A stretch of 64,000 nucleotides of DNA from Streptomyces galbus (GCF_005280195.1 NZ_SZPR01000015.1:140700-204699), one strand, 5' to 3'. Counted from the stretch's first letter, positions 33,208 through 42,136 are shown. Notes: generated by a model from the letters alone, not told the origin. Numbers and translations: made by a program.

Positions 33208-33630
33208 TCAGCTCTGGTCGAAGCCGCGGAAGGTTCCGGATCCATCAGTCGCGTCGGCGAACTCTGCGAAGTCCATGTTGGCGATGCTGAGGTTGGCCGA
33301 GATGTCAGGAAACCACCGAGCGGGAACCCTGAACGTCCGCCCGGGCTCGTCCCAGAGGTCCACGGCCAGGAGCGGGTGACCCGGATCCTTCATGGTGGCT
33401 GCGTCGGCCAGAAACACGTAGACGATCTGCTCGTCTTCGTCTGCAGCGGCCTCCTCGGCCACCAGGGCGTGGACCCCCACGCCGGCGAACCTGAGTTCGC
33501 TGACATACGTGGCATGGGGGTGCTCGTCAGCCGCGTCGAGTGCGGCTCGAACCGCGTCCCAGGCACCCTCGTCACCGAAGTCGGTACGCAGGACCAGCGA
33601 GGTCAGATCATCGGGCTGAGGCAGAGGCAC
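33208..33630 (-). CDS. DUF6924-like protein
   Basis: A 140-residue acidic soluble protein. LPQPDDLTSLVLRTDFGDEGAWDAV at the start, YVFLADAATMKDPGHPLLAVDLWDE in the middle and SIANMDFAEFADATDGSGTFRGF at the end match, from memory, the DUF6924 family of actinobacteria. Function unknown; the fold may resemble immunity proteins. It lies before a small membrane protein gene on the same strand. Confidence 0.65.
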   Translation of the reverse strand: MPLPQPDDLTSLVLRTDFGDEGAWDAVRAALDAADEHPHATYVSELRFAGVGVHALVAEEAAADEDEQIVYVFLADAATMKDPGHPLLAVDLWDEPGRTFRVPARWFPDISANLSIANMDFAEFADATDGSGTFRGFDQS

Positions 33631-33696
33631 CTCGTGATCCTCTCACCCGGCGCTGACATCGACTGCCCGGTACAGACCCCGCACCGGAGGAACTGC

Positions 33697-34110
33697 TCAA
33701 GCAACCCGGCGATACCGGATACCCCTGTGACCGCACGCACCGAGCCACCGCCAGCGCCGGCGCTCCGTGACGAGGGTGGCGGCAGCCAGCAGGGTCACGG
33801 CGGCCGCCGCCCAAAAGGGCCAGGCCAGCCAGGAGAAGACCACGGCCGCGACGAGTTGGAGCAGCACCAGCAAGATCGTGACCCAGCCCGGCACCGCGAT
33901 GATCACGTTGGCCTTGTCTCCCGGAGTGGAGAACAACGTCGGAAGGCCGATCAGGGCCAGCACGGACAGGGCGGCGAGCAGCGACGAGCGGCCGGCCAGG
34001 GCCCATGGGGTGGCCACCCACGCGACGAGTTCCGTCGCGAAGCGCAGGGCGGACGCAACGCGGTCGTCCGGCCGTCTCGTGGTCATTGCCCCATCCGCAG
34101 CGTCGGTCAC
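33697..34110 (-). CDS. Small integral membrane protein (DUF2568-like)
   Basis: A 137-residue protein with about four hydrophobic segments between residues 25 and 115 (LRFATELVAWVATPWALAG, SVLALIGLPTLF, VTILLVLLQLVAAVVFSWLAW, AAAAVTLLAAATLV) and a basic tail. The LRF-E start resembles the DUF2568 group. GTG 34110 overlaps the stop of a possible 40-residue frame upstream in GTGA; an internal ATG at 34086 is an alternative start. Confidence 0.6.
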   Translation of the reverse strand: MTDAADGAMTTRRPDDRVASALRFATELVAWVATPWALAGRSSLLAALSVLALIGLPTLFSTPGDKANVIIAVPGWVTILLVLLQLVAAVVFSWLAWPFWAAAAVTLLAAATLVTERRRWRWLGACGHRGIRYRRVA

Positions 34111-34229
34111 CTGCGGACGATCTCACGGCACCACGGCTCACTGCCAGGGGCTGGAACGCCGTCGCACCACGGCTTCCATCCATCGTGCTGGGGGGCGTAG
34201 TGGGCGCCTGGTCCCGAGCCTCTTACCAT
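34107..34229 (-). CDS. Possible 40-aa Trp/Cys peptide ahead of the membrane protein
   Basis: A frame from ATG 34229 to TGA at 34107-34109 encodes 40 residues including the repeated pattern KPWCDG and EPWCRE. Its TGA overlaps the GTG of the membrane-protein gene (GTGA). No good ribosome site is visible. It may be a leader peptide or a chance frame. Confidence 0.25.
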   Translation of the reverse strand: MVRGSGPGAHYAPQHDGWKPWCDGVPAPGSEPWCREIVRR

Positions 34230-34364
34230 GACGCGGGACGGTGAACACGTCGGGTCCGGCCGGACGGGTGCTCCCCGGCCGGTGATCAACGGCCCGACGG
34301 GTGGTGTGTCTGGTCGGCCCGCCTCCCCTGCAACCCTCTCCAGCCGAAGGACGAGATCCAAGCC

Positions 34365-35039
34365 ATGCGCGTACTCCTGGTCGAGGACGAGGAAGACCTG
34401 CGGCAGGTGATCTCGGCGGGCCTGGAGGACGCCGGGTACGCCGTCGACACCGCGTCCGACTGGCCCGAGGCGGACGTCATGCTCGATCTGGCGCCCTACA
34501 GTTGCGTCGTGCTCGACCGCATCGTGCCGTCCGGCGACACGCTGCTGCCGCTCCAGGAGCGCCGCCGCCGCGGCTGGACGACCCCGGTCCTGTGTCTCAC
34601 GGCCTTGAACGAGGTCGCGGACCGTGTGGACGGCTTTCATGCCGGAGCGGACGATTACCTGCCGAAACCGTTCGCCATGGTGGAGCTCGTGCTGCGCGTC
34701 GGCAGTCTCGTCCGCCGGGCACCGGAGCGGCTGCCCGTAGTGCTGCGCCACGCCGACATCGAGCTCGACGAGGTCAGGCGCGAGGTGCGTCGCGCCGGCG
34801 TCCTGCTGTATCCGACGCCCAAGGAGTACGCGGTCCTGCACCACCTTCTGCTGCACCCGGACGAGGTGGTCACCCGTACCGCGTTGATCGAGCACTGCTG
34901 GGACGAGATGGCCGACCCCGTCTCCAACGTCGTCGACGCGGTCATGGCGGGCCTGCGGCGCAAGCTGGGCGAGCCGGCCTTGATCCGCACCGTCCGCGGT
35001 CACGGCTTCCGGCTCACGGACAGCGCGGACGCGTCATGA
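34365..35039 (+). CDS. OmpR-family response regulator
   Basis: A 224-residue regulator: receiver (MRVLLVEDEEDLRQVI, phospho-Asp in CVVLDRIVPSGD, YLPKPF) and winged helix (TPKEYAVLHHLLLHPDEVVTR ... VVDAVMAGLRRKLGEPALIRTVRGHGFRL). The winged-helix sequence is of the CutR/TcrA kind. Its TGA overlaps the ATG of the sensor kinase (ATGA). A purine-rich GAAGGACGAG precedes the ATG. Confidence 0.9.
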   Translation: MRVLLVEDEEDLRQVISAGLEDAGYAVDTASDWPEADVMLDLAPYSCVVLDRIVPSGDTLLPLQERRRRGWTTPVLCLTALNEVADRVDGFHAGADDYLPKPFAMVELVLRVGSLVRRAPERLPVVLRHADIELDEVRREVRRAGVLLYPTPKEYAVLHHLLLHPDEVVTRTALIEHCWDEMADPVSNVVDAVMAGLRRKLGEPALIRTVRGHGFRLTDSADAS

Positions 35040-36367
35040 CGGACGGACGGCCGTCTCCGGCCCGTCGGCGCCTGAGCCGGCTGCAGCGGCGGCTCACCCT
35101 GGCGTACACATTGATCACGCTGGCCGGAGTGGGAGCCCTGTCCTGGCTGGTGATCCGCACGGACGGACGGTCCTGGCAGGCCGCCGAGTACGAGGAGATG
35201 CGCAGGCGGGCGGCGGTGACCGCTTCGCTGGTGTACTACACCGACGCCGGGATCCAGCTCGACGGTCTCTACGACGACGAGGCGACCAGTGGCCGTCCCC
35301 AGGTGATCGTGCTCCAGGCCCGCCGCGACGGACTGAAGCAGGTGTTCATCTCACGCGGTCCCGCCGCATACGTCGGGGCGGACGCGATCGACCGGGTGGC
35401 GCGCAGCGCGATGACCCGCGACGACACGGTGCGTGCGAAAGGCCGTAGCCACGCCGGTCAGCCGGTGTACCTCCTGGCAGTGCCCTTCTACGACGACGTG
35501 GCGCAGAAGACGTCGGGCGCGGTGGTGGTGATCGGCGACCCCGCCGAGGGGCGGTCCGAACACCACCGGCTGGTGGTGGCGGTACTGTCCGGCTCCGCTC
35601 TCCTGGTGCTCTTGGCGGCGGTGACGGGGCACGTGCTGTCCGGGCGCAGTATGCGTCCCGCCGCCGAGGCACTCGACGCCCAGGAACGGCTGCTCGCTGA
35701 CGCGGCACATGAGCTGCGCACGCCGGTGGCCGTCATGCGAGGCTCGATCGACCTCGCAGACGCCGACCCGGACCGGCTGCCCGCGCACCTGCCGCGTCTG
35801 CGGCGGGCCGCGGACCGGATGACGGATGTCGTCGACAACATCCTCACTCGCGGCCGCCTGCAGGCCGGGCATACGTCTCGTCCCGTCCCCCTGCGCCTGG
35901 ACCAGCTCGTCGAGCAGGTCTGCGAGGAGTTGCCGCCTTCCCGGCACACGGTGAGCACGCTGCTCGAACCGTCGGTGGTGACCGCCGACCCGGAGTTGGT
36001 GCGGACAGCGGTGCGCAATCTGCTCGCCAACGCGATGCGACACGGGCGGACCCCCGGCGACCCGCTGGAGCGGGCCCAGGTGGACGTCGCCGTCCACGGC
36101 ACGACAGTGACAGTGGCGGATCGGGGCCCCGGACTGGACCCGGAGAGCCTGCCCGCTCTGCTGGTCCGGTACCGCTCCCCGGGTGGCGGCACCGGCATCG
36201 GGCTGTCACTGGTGCGGGACGTCGCTGCGGCCCACGGCGGAGACATCACGGTGCGCAGGCGGCCCGGCGGCGGTACGGTCTTCGCGCTCGTGCTCGGTCC
36301 GGCCCAGCGGCGGACGGGACGCCCCAGGACACCGCGTCGTTCCGCCGGCCGTGACTCCTCCTCATGA
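35036..36367 (+). CDS. Two-component sensor histidine kinase
   Basis: A 443-residue kinase: membrane helix at about residues 22-43, a large outside sensor domain (about 45-165; AVTASLVYYTDAG, PQVIVLQARRDGLKQVF), second helix (about 180-202), then DAAHELRTPVAVMRG, NLLANAMRHG and GTGIGLSLVRDVAAAHGGDI. Translationally coupled to the regulator through ATGA. The gene for a secreted GH114 enzyme begins within about 60 bp, so the three may form one operon with the enzyme as output. Confidence 0.9.
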   Translation: MTDGRPSPARRRLSRLQRRLTLAYTLITLAGVGALSWLVIRTDGRSWQAAEYEEMRRRAAVTASLVYYTDAGIQLDGLYDDEATSGRPQVIVLQARRDGLKQVFISRGPAAYVGADAIDRVARSAMTRDDTVRAKGRSHAGQPVYLLAVPFYDDVAQKTSGAVVVIGDPAEGRSEHHRLVVAVLSGSALLVLLAAVTGHVLSGRSMRPAAEALDAQERLLADAAHELRTPVAVMRGSIDLADADPDRLPAHLPRLRRAADRMTDVVDNILTRGRLQAGHTSRPVPLRLDQLVEQVCEELPPSRHTVSTLLEPSVVTADPELVRTAVRNLLANAMRHGRTPGDPLERAQVDVAVHGTTVTVADRGPGLDPESLPALLVRYRSPGGGTGIGLSLVRDVAAAHGGDITVRRRPGGGTVFALVLGPAQRRTGRPRTPRRSAGRDSSS

Positions 36368-36429
36368 TTCCCTCACGGTTCCCGGATCAGGATGTGTCCG
36401 TCCGTCCGTCACCTCGCCCGGGAGCACGT

Positions 36430-37278
36430 GTGCCGAACCACGCCGCTGTACCTCTCCTCCGCCGTAGAAGCACCGTCGTCGCCGGGGTGGTCGGCGCCGT
36501 CACTGCCCTGGGAGTGGGCGTGACCCTCTCCCACGTCTTCGCGGCCGGTACCGCACCGAAGGTGGTGCCTCCGACGGCCAATGCGGCGTTCGACTATCAG
36601 ATCGGCGGCCCGTACGCCCCCGCGAAGGGGGTGACCGCCGTGTCGCGCGACCGGTCCGCCCGGCCCGTCGACGGCCTGTACAACGTCTGTTACGTCAACG
36701 CGTTCCAGGTCCAGCCCGACGCGCTCGACTGGTGGCAGAAGAACCACCCCGACCTGATCCTGCGCGACAGGAACAAGCGTCCGGTGATCGACCAGGACTG
36801 GGACGAGGCCCTTCTGGACACCTCGACGGCGGACAAGCGCTCGCGGCTCGCCGATGTCGTCGGAGCGTGGGTGGACGGTTGCGCCAAGAGCGGCTTCCAA
36901 GCCGTGGAGCCGGACAACCTCGACTCCTACGAGCGTTCGGGCGGGCTCCTGAGCAAGGCGAACAATGCGGCCTTCGCCAAGCTTCTGGCCACCCGGGCCC
37001 ACTCCGCGGGGCTCGCCGTCGGACAGAAGAACACCGTCGACATGCTGCCGGAAAGCACGAAGATCGGCTTCGACTTCGCCGTCGCCGAGGAATGCGGCGA
37101 GTACGACGAGTGTGGCGACTACGCCGAGGCCTACGCGGACCGCGTCTTCGTGATCGAGTACAGCAGCGGCGGCTTCAGCCGGGCCTGCGCGGGCTTCGGC
37201 GCCCGGCTCGGCATCGTCCAGCGCGACCTGGACGTCGCCCCGCGCGGAGCCGGTGGGTACACCTTTCGGACCTGCTGA
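36430..37278 (+). CDS. Secreted GH114 endo-alpha-1,4-polygalactosaminidase-like protein
   Basis: A 282-residue secreted protein of the GH114 (TM1410-like) family: FDYQIGGPYAP, LYNVCYVNAFQVQPD, VIDQDWDEALLD, the acidic pair in FQAVEPDNLDSYERSGG and FAVAEECGEYDECGDY. Family members cut alpha-1,4-linked galactosamine polymers, as in Pel-type or fungal galactosaminogalactan. A hydrophobic start (STVVAGVVGAVTALGVGV) is the signal peptide. I prefer GTG 36430 with GGGAG upstream; an ATG at 36364 overlaps the kinase stop but lacks a ribosome site. Confidence 0.85.
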   Translation: MPNHAAVPLLRRRSTVVAGVVGAVTALGVGVTLSHVFAAGTAPKVVPPTANAAFDYQIGGPYAPAKGVTAVSRDRSARPVDGLYNVCYVNAFQVQPDALDWWQKNHPDLILRDRNKRPVIDQDWDEALLDTSTADKRSRLADVVGAWVDGCAKSGFQAVEPDNLDSYERSGGLLSKANNAAFAKLLATRAHSAGLAVGQKNTVDMLPESTKIGFDFAVAEECGEYDECGDYAEAYADRVFVIEYSSGGFSRACAGFGARLGIVQRDLDVAPRGAGGYTFRTC

Positions 37279-37337
37279 TACGAGGAAGTCTGCCGGCCGC
37301 GGTGAGTGGTGCGCCGCTCCCGCCGCCGGATCGTGCG

Positions 37338-38057
37338 TCAACCCGCCGCCACCGGCGCCGGACGATCCGGTCCCGCTGTCGTCGCTCGCCGGGTGCCGCT
37401 GCGCCACCAACGGCGCGACGCCAGCCCGGCGAGCAGGGCGCCGGTCGCGTTGAGGAGCACGTCGTCGACGGACGACACGCGGTCGAGCCGGAACACGGAC
37501 TGGGAGACCTCCACGAGTACCGAGCAGCCCGCGCCGAGCGCCAGGACGCGCGGTGCGGACGCGAGGGCCGCGAACCGCACGGGGGCGAAGAAGCCGAGGG
37601 ACGCGAAGACGAGCAGGTTGCCGACGATCCCGAGGGAGCCCATCGTGACGAGGTCCCGCAGCGGCACGAGGCTGATCCGGGCCGGGGCGACGCCCACGCC
37701 GCCGCCCGGCATCAGGGTCAGCCACAGGAAGGGCACGGTCCCGTGCACCATGCCCACCTCGGCCAGCGACACCCGCCCCGCCGCGGCGACCCCCCGGCGC
37801 CGCCGCCACCACGTCAGCCCGCACACCACCAGCCCGGACAGCGGCAGCGCGACCAGCGTCATCAGCACCACCCCGTTGAACGTGTCGAGACACCCGTGCC
37901 ACCGCCCCGCCATGCACCTCGGGGCGGACATCATGAGCGGCCGCCGCACGACGTAGGCGGCACCGGCGAGGGCGAGACAGACGACCCCGACGGCCGCGCC
38001 GGTGCGCGCGCGCCGGGCTCGTACGGACAGGGACGAGTGGGGAGCGGCGTGATCCAT
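37338..38057 (-). CDS. VanZ-family membrane protein
   Basis: A 239-residue membrane protein with about five helices. The VanZ signature is visible in LVPLRDLVTMGSLGIVGNLLVFASLGFFAP followed by LGAGCSVLVEVSQSVFRLDRVSSVDDVLLNATGALLAG. VanZ itself gives low-level teicoplanin resistance; most family members are of unknown role. It converges with the GH114 gene and diverges from the SDR pseudogene at 38179. Confidence 0.85.
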   Translation of the reverse strand: MDHAAPHSSLSVRARRARTGAAVGVVCLALAGAAYVVRRPLMMSAPRCMAGRWHGCLDTFNGVVLMTLVALPLSGLVVCGLTWWRRRRGVAAAGRVSLAEVGMVHGTVPFLWLTLMPGGGVGVAPARISLVPLRDLVTMGSLGIVGNLLVFASLGFFAPVRFAALASAPRVLALGAGCSVLVEVSQSVFRLDRVSSVDDVLLNATGALLAGLASRRWWRSGTRRATTAGPDRPAPVAAG

Positions 38058-38178
38058 ACCGCCATTGCAGGGGAGGCGCTGTTGCGAGGGCGTATGCGGT
38101 TACGGATACACCGGCGATACACGGACCGGCGCTCCTGGACGTAGCCGTTGACCTTGCCGTTGGCGGCAGGGTCGGACG

Positions 38179-38944
38179 ATGACCGGCATGGACAGCACCA
38201 CACTGCGCACCAGCAGGGTTGTCGCCGTCACGGGAGCCGGCACCGGGATCGGCCGGGCCACCGCCCGTGCCTTCGCTGCCGAGGGGGCCCACGTGATCGC
38301 GGTCGGGCGGCGACTCGAGCCGCTCGTGGAGACGGCTGCCGGGGACGCCCGGATCACCCCGCTGACCGCTGATGTCACCGCCAGGGGCGGGCCCGGTCGG
38401 ATTCTGCGCGCCGCACGGGACGCACGGTCGGCTGGACGTGCTCGTCAACAATGCCGGCATCGTGCACAGCGGGGCTCTCGGCACCCTGACGTCCGAGACG
38501 ATCGAGGCCCAGCTCGCCAGCAACGTCGTCGCCCCCGCGCTGATGGCGCAGGCCGCGCTGCCGCTCCTGGAGGCATCGCGCGGGGTGATCGTCAATGTCA
38601 GTACATCGGTGGGACAACGGGCCTGGCCGGGCAGCTCGGTCTACGCGGCGACGAAGACGGCTCTGGAGTCGCTGACCCGTAGCTGGGCGGTCGAGCTGGC
38701 GCCCCGCGGGATCCGCGTGGTGGCGGTCGCCCCCGGAGCGGTCGACACCCCCATCGCGGAGCACATGGGTCTCACTCCGGAGCAGCGGGCGGCGCTGCGC
38801 ACCTGGCAACGGGCGCACACCCCGCTGGCTCGGATCGGCCGCCCCGAGGAAGTGGCCTGGGCGATCGTCCGGCTGGCCGCGCCGGCCGCCTCGTTCGTCA
38901 CCGGCGTGGTGCTCCCGGTCGACGGCGGGGCGGTCGTGGCGTGA
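38179..38944 (+). pseudogene. Frameshifted short-chain dehydrogenase
   Basis: The first frame gives VVAVTGAGTGIGRATARAFAAEGAHVIAVGRR up to DVTARGGPGRILRAARDA, then loses sense. The rest (HGRLDVLVNNAGI, VNVSTSVG, SVYAATKTALESL, TGVVLPVDGGAVV) continues one base later in another frame to 38944. A one-base insertion (or 2-base loss) lies between about 38395 and 38425. All SDR motifs survive, so the break is recent or a sequencing error. Its 3' end overlaps an in-frame GTG of the MerR gene. Confidence 0.75.
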
Positions 38945-38970
38945 TAGGAGTGGCCCGGGAGGTGAGGCGG

Positions 38971-39342
38971 GTGCGGATCGGTGAGCTGGCCAAGGCGACC
39001 GGGACGACCGCTCGTGCGCTGCGGCACTACGAGCAGGCCGGCCTGATCTCCTCCGAACGGGCCGCCAACGGGTACCGCGTGTACGACGAGCGGGCCGTGG
39101 TGCGGGTGGGCAACATCCGCTGTCTGCTGGCCGCCGGGCTCACCCTGGACGACGTACGCGTGTTCCTGCCGTGCCTGGACGGTGATGTGGCCGCGGCACC
39201 GCCCTCGGACAGGGGGCTGCAGGTCGCGCTGCGACGTCTGGCGGTCCTCGACCGACGGATCGCCGCCCAGACCGAGGCCCGCGACCGGCTGGCGGCCGCG
39301 CTGCGGCAGGCAGTCGGTGGCCGGGTCAGCCCCGTGGCCTGA
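38971..39342 (+). CDS. MerR-family regulator
   Basis: A 123-residue MerR protein: RIGELAKATGTTARALRHYEQAGLI is the DNA-binding start, followed by GYRVYDERAVVRVGNIRCLLAAGLTLDDVRVFLPCL and a coiled-coil dimer helix; there is no large effector domain. GTG 38971 with GGAGG 9 nt upstream is preferred over GTG 38941, which overlaps the SDR stop. Location suggests it regulates the SDR gene before it, now broken. Confidence 0.85.
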   Translation: MRIGELAKATGTTARALRHYEQAGLISSERAANGYRVYDERAVVRVGNIRCLLAAGLTLDDVRVFLPCLDGDVAAAPPSDRGLQVALRRLAVLDRRIAAQTEARDRLAAALRQAVGGRVSPVA

Positions 39343-39427
39343 CCGCTCCCCATCGCACCCGCCGAGGACCCCCGCTTCACCGCGCCTGTGACGGCGACGG
39401 CTGTGGCGACGCGGCGTCGCCGTCTCC

Positions 39428-40369
39428 TCAGCCCCCCGCCTCCCCCTGGGCCACCTCGATGTCCTCGTGGACGCGTACCGCGCTCGTCGCCGCCGTCGTG
39501 GCGGACAGGATCGCGCAGACGGCCAGGAGCGCCGCGATCCACGTGCTGGTGCGGGGCGGGCGGTGGGCGGGGGAGAGGAGGGCGGCGACGCGACGGGGCA
39601 CCGGGCCCGTGGTGGCCGCCGGGGTGACCGCGGAGCGGTCCGTGTCCGCCGAGTGGGCGGCCAGGGCGGCGCGGGCGATGGCGCGCGCGGTGAGACGCCG
39701 GTCGCCGACGCGGCTGGCCGCGGCCTCGTCGGCAGCGCGCTCGGCGGCGAGCCGGATCGCCTCACGCACGGGACGCAGCGCGGGGTGGCAGTGGGCGGCG
39801 AGTTCGGCCGCGGCCAGGAAGTAGTGGTGGCCCCCGGCGTTGTGGGCGCGCTCGTGGGCGAACAGCGCCTCGCGTTCGCGCGCGTCGAGGCTGCGCAGCA
39901 TCGCGGTGGTGACGACGATGCGGTGCGGCCGCCCGGGCAGGGCGTACGCGTCGGGCCGCGCCGACTCGACGACGCACAGGTCGCCCGCCGCGGGGCACCG
40001 GCCGGCCTGCGACCGTGCGGTGCGCAGCCCCGCGGTCTGCCGTACGACGGACCGCCCGAGGGCGAGGGCGGCGAGCGTGAGGAGCCCGGCGGCGAGTGCG
40101 GCCAGCGGCAGGACCAGCCACTCGGACGGGGTGCGCAAGGGGTGGACCAGTTCCCCGACGGCGGCGAAGGCCGGGACGTGGAGCAGCCCGGTGAGGGTCA
40201 GTGTGCCGAGGGTCGCGACGGTGCCGGCCGCCAGGAGCAGGGCCGAGACGGTCAGCGTCCACAGGGCGGCCACCGGCGGGCAGCGGTCGAGGACCCGGCG
40301 GGCGAGCAGCGGGGCCACGCACGGCGCCAGCAGGGGGACCAGCAGGACCAGCGGGAACGAGATGCTCAC
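39428..40369 (-). CDS. M56-family membrane metalloprotease (BlaR1-like, no sensor domain)
   Basis: A 313-residue membrane protein with about four helices. The zinc motif is HERAH (His172, Glu173, His176) in LFAHERAHNAGGHHYF, with acidic residues near 210-214 as the likely third ligand. Unlike BlaR1/MecR1 it has no C-terminal penicillin-binding sensor. GTG 40369 follows AGGAGG and overlaps the BlaI stop in GTGA, so both are one operon. By family it should cleave or trigger cleavage of the BlaI repressor on a membrane or wall signal. Confidence 0.85.
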   Translation of the reverse strand: MSISFPLVLLVPLLAPCVAPLLARRVLDRCPPVAALWTLTVSALLLAAGTVATLGTLTLTGLLHVPAFAAVGELVHPLRTPSEWLVLPLAALAAGLLTLAALALGRSVVRQTAGLRTARSQAGRCPAAGDLCVVESARPDAYALPGRPHRIVVTTAMLRSLDAREREALFAHERAHNAGGHHYFLAAAELAAHCHPALRPVREAIRLAAERAADEAAASRVGDRRLTARAIARAALAAHSADTDRSAVTPAATTGPVPRRVAALLSPAHRPPRTSTWIAALLAVCAILSATTAATSAVRVHEDIEVAQGEAGG

Positions 40370-40734
40370 TGGCCCTCCTGCAGTAGACGGCGCAGCACCT
40401 CTTCGTCGTCCGGGCTGAGCTGGGCCACGAACCGCGCCAGCACGCTCTCGCGGTCGTCGCCGCGGTCGAGCTCGCTGTGCATGCGCAGCGCGGTCAGCCC
40501 GTGCGGGTCCTGCAGGGGGCGGTAGGCGTAGCCGCGGCCGTGCCGCTCGCGCTCCACGGTCCCCTTCTCGTGGAGCCGGGACAGGATCGTCGTCACGGTC
40601 GTGCGGGCCAGGCCCGAGTCGAGCTCGGCCTGTACCTGTGCCGGGGTGAGCGGCGCGCCCGCGGCCCACAGCGCGGCCATCACTGCGGCCTCCAGTTCGC
40701 CGGCCGGACGGCGTTGGTCCTTCGCATCCGTCAT
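40366..40734 (-). CDS. BlaI/MecI/CopY-family repressor
   Basis: A 122-residue winged-helix repressor: AGELEAAVMAALWAAGAPLTPAQVQAELD and LARTTVTTILSRLHEKGTVERERHGRGYAYRPL are classical BlaI features. ATG 40734 starts the conserved part. Two inverted repeats upstream resemble BlaI operators. It is co-transcribed with the M56 protease and diverges from a DedA-PAP2-PAP2 operon, which shares the operator region and so is a likely target. Confidence 0.88.
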   Translation of the reverse strand: MTDAKDQRRPAGELEAAVMAALWAAGAPLTPAQVQAELDSGLARTTVTTILSRLHEKGTVERERHGRGYAYRPLQDPHGLTALRMHSELDRGDDRESVLARFVAQLSPDDEEVLRRLLQEGQ

Positions 40735-40759
40735 GGGAACGATCCTCACCCCGCGATCG

Positions 40760-40793
40760 TCTACAGTGTCGTAGACCGTCTACAGAATTGTAG
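40760..40793. promoter_or_regulatory. Twin BlaI-type operators
   Basis: Two inverted repeats: TCTACAGTGTCGTAGA (40760-40775) and CTACAGAATTGTAG (40780-40793, perfect CTACA-N4-TGTAG). They match the TACA-TGTA core of BlaI/MecI boxes and lie in the 128-bp gap between the divergent BlaI and DedA genes. Confidence 0.7.
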
Positions 40794-40862
40794 TCGGTCA
40801 GGTGCCGTGCATCCGCTCGGCGGTCGGATCGTCCGCACGGGTCCGCACGAAAGGACATGCCG

Positions 40863-41525
40863 ATGAACACACCCTTGGCTCTATCGTCGCAGCTCGCCGT
40901 GAATCCCCTCGACGCGCGGTCGCTGCTGGCCGCCTTCGGCGTGCTGGGCGTCGGCGTGGTGATGTTCGCCGAGACGGGCCTGTTGATCGGCTTCTTCCTG
41001 CCGGGCGACTCCCTGCTGTTCACCGCGGGCCTGCTGTGCACGGGCTCGGGGCAGCACGGCGTACGGCTGTCCCTGGGGCCGCTGCTGTGCGCGGCGGCGC
41101 TCGGCGCGGTCGCCGGAGCCCAGTGCGGCTACCTGCTGGGACGCCGCGCGGGCGGTGCCCTCCTCGCCCGCAGCCGCTCGGCGCGGCTGCGCGACGGGGC
41201 GCAGCGCGCGGAGGAGCTGCTCGCCCGGTACGGGCACGCGAAGGCGATCGTGCTGGCGAGATTCGTGCCGGTGGTGCGGACGGTGCTCAACCCGCTCGCG
41301 GGGGCGCTGGGCGTGCCCGCGCGCGTGTTCACCGTGTGGCAGGCGGCCGGCGGTCTGGTCTGGAGCGTCGGCCTGACCCTGGCCGGGTACGGCCTCGGCT
41401 CGTCGATCCCCGACGTGGACCGCTACCTGCTGCCGCTGGTCGCCCTGATCGTGGCGCTGTCCCTCGTCCCGCTCGCCGCCGAGCTGTACCGCGGCCGCAG
41501 GCGCACCCAGGAGAAGGGGGCCTGA
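40863..41525 (+). CDS. DedA-family membrane protein
   Basis: A 220-residue DedA protein: ETGLLIGFFLPGDSLLF near the N-terminus and the conserved ARFVPVVRTVLNPLAG in the middle, with about five hydrophobic segments. DedA members have been shown to flip undecaprenyl phosphate or phospholipids. ATG 40863 is preferred (GAAAGGA at proper distance); ATG 40857 is too close. Two PAP2 phosphatase genes follow almost without gap, as one operon. Confidence 0.85.
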   Translation: MNTPLALSSQLAVNPLDARSLLAAFGVLGVGVVMFAETGLLIGFFLPGDSLLFTAGLLCTGSGQHGVRLSLGPLLCAAALGAVAGAQCGYLLGRRAGGALLARSRSARLRDGAQRAEELLARYGHAKAIVLARFVPVVRTVLNPLAGALGVPARVFTVWQAAGGLVWSVGLTLAGYGLGSSIPDVDRYLLPLVALIVALSLVPLAAELYRGRRRTQEKGA

Positions 41526-41527
41526 GG

Positions 41528-42136
41528 ATGATCCTCGCGTTCGGCGGGGCGTCGGTCGACGGCTCGGCCTACCGGGACGTCACGGACTGGGCGCAGCGCG
41601 CGCCCGGCTGGCTGGACACCGCGGTGACGGTGTGGTCGGCGTACGGCCTGGGACTGTTCGCCGTGCTCATGATCCTGGGCTGGTGGCGGGCCCGGCAGCA
41701 GGGGGCCGCGCAGGCGCTCACGGCCCTCGCCGTACCCCTGGTGGCTGTCCTGGCCTACGGCGTGGACGCCGTGCTCAAGTCGGCCGTCGGTGAGGACCGG
41801 CCGTGCCGGACCCTGCGCGTGACGACCCTCGAGGCGTGTCCCCCGCACGGTGACTGGTCGTTCCCCAGCAACCACGCGGCCATCGCCGCGGCGGCCGCGG
41901 TGGCGCTGCTGTTCGTTTCGCGACGACTGGGCACGCCCGCGTGCGCGGCGGCCGTCGCGATGGCGGCTTCCCGTGTCTGGATCGGCGTCCACTACCCGCA
42001 CGACGTGGTGACCGGCGTCCTCGTGGGGGCCCTGGTGGCCCTGCCGGCGATGCTCCTCGTCCGCCGTCGGTCTCCCGACCTGGCCCGCAGGGCGACGGCC
42101 GCCGCACCGCTGCGCACCCTGCTGTCGGCCCCGTGA
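41528..42136 (+). CDS. PAP2-family membrane phosphatase
   Basis: A 202-residue membrane phosphatase with the three PAP2 motifs: KSAVGEDRPC, PSNHA (variant of PSGH) and SRVWIGVHYPHDV. The active-site His residues face the outer side in relatives such as YodM or PgpB, which dephosphorylate undecaprenyl pyrophosphate. It follows the DedA gene by 2 bp and overlaps the next gene (GTGA). Confidence 0.88.
   Translation: MILAFGGASVDGSAYRDVTDWAQRAPGWLDTAVTVWSAYGLGLFAVLMILGWWRARQQGAAQALTALAVPLVAVLAYGVDAVLKSAVGEDRPCRTLRVTTLEACPPHGDWSFPSNHAAIAAAAAVALLFVSRRLGTPACAAAVAMAASRVWIGVHYPHDVVTGVLVGALVALPAMLLVRRRSPDLARRATAAAPLRTLLSAP

Noticed and set aside
39428..40734. Classical beta-lactamase regulatory locus
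   Set aside because: No beta-lactamase is present and the M56 protein lacks a penicillin-binding sensor domain.
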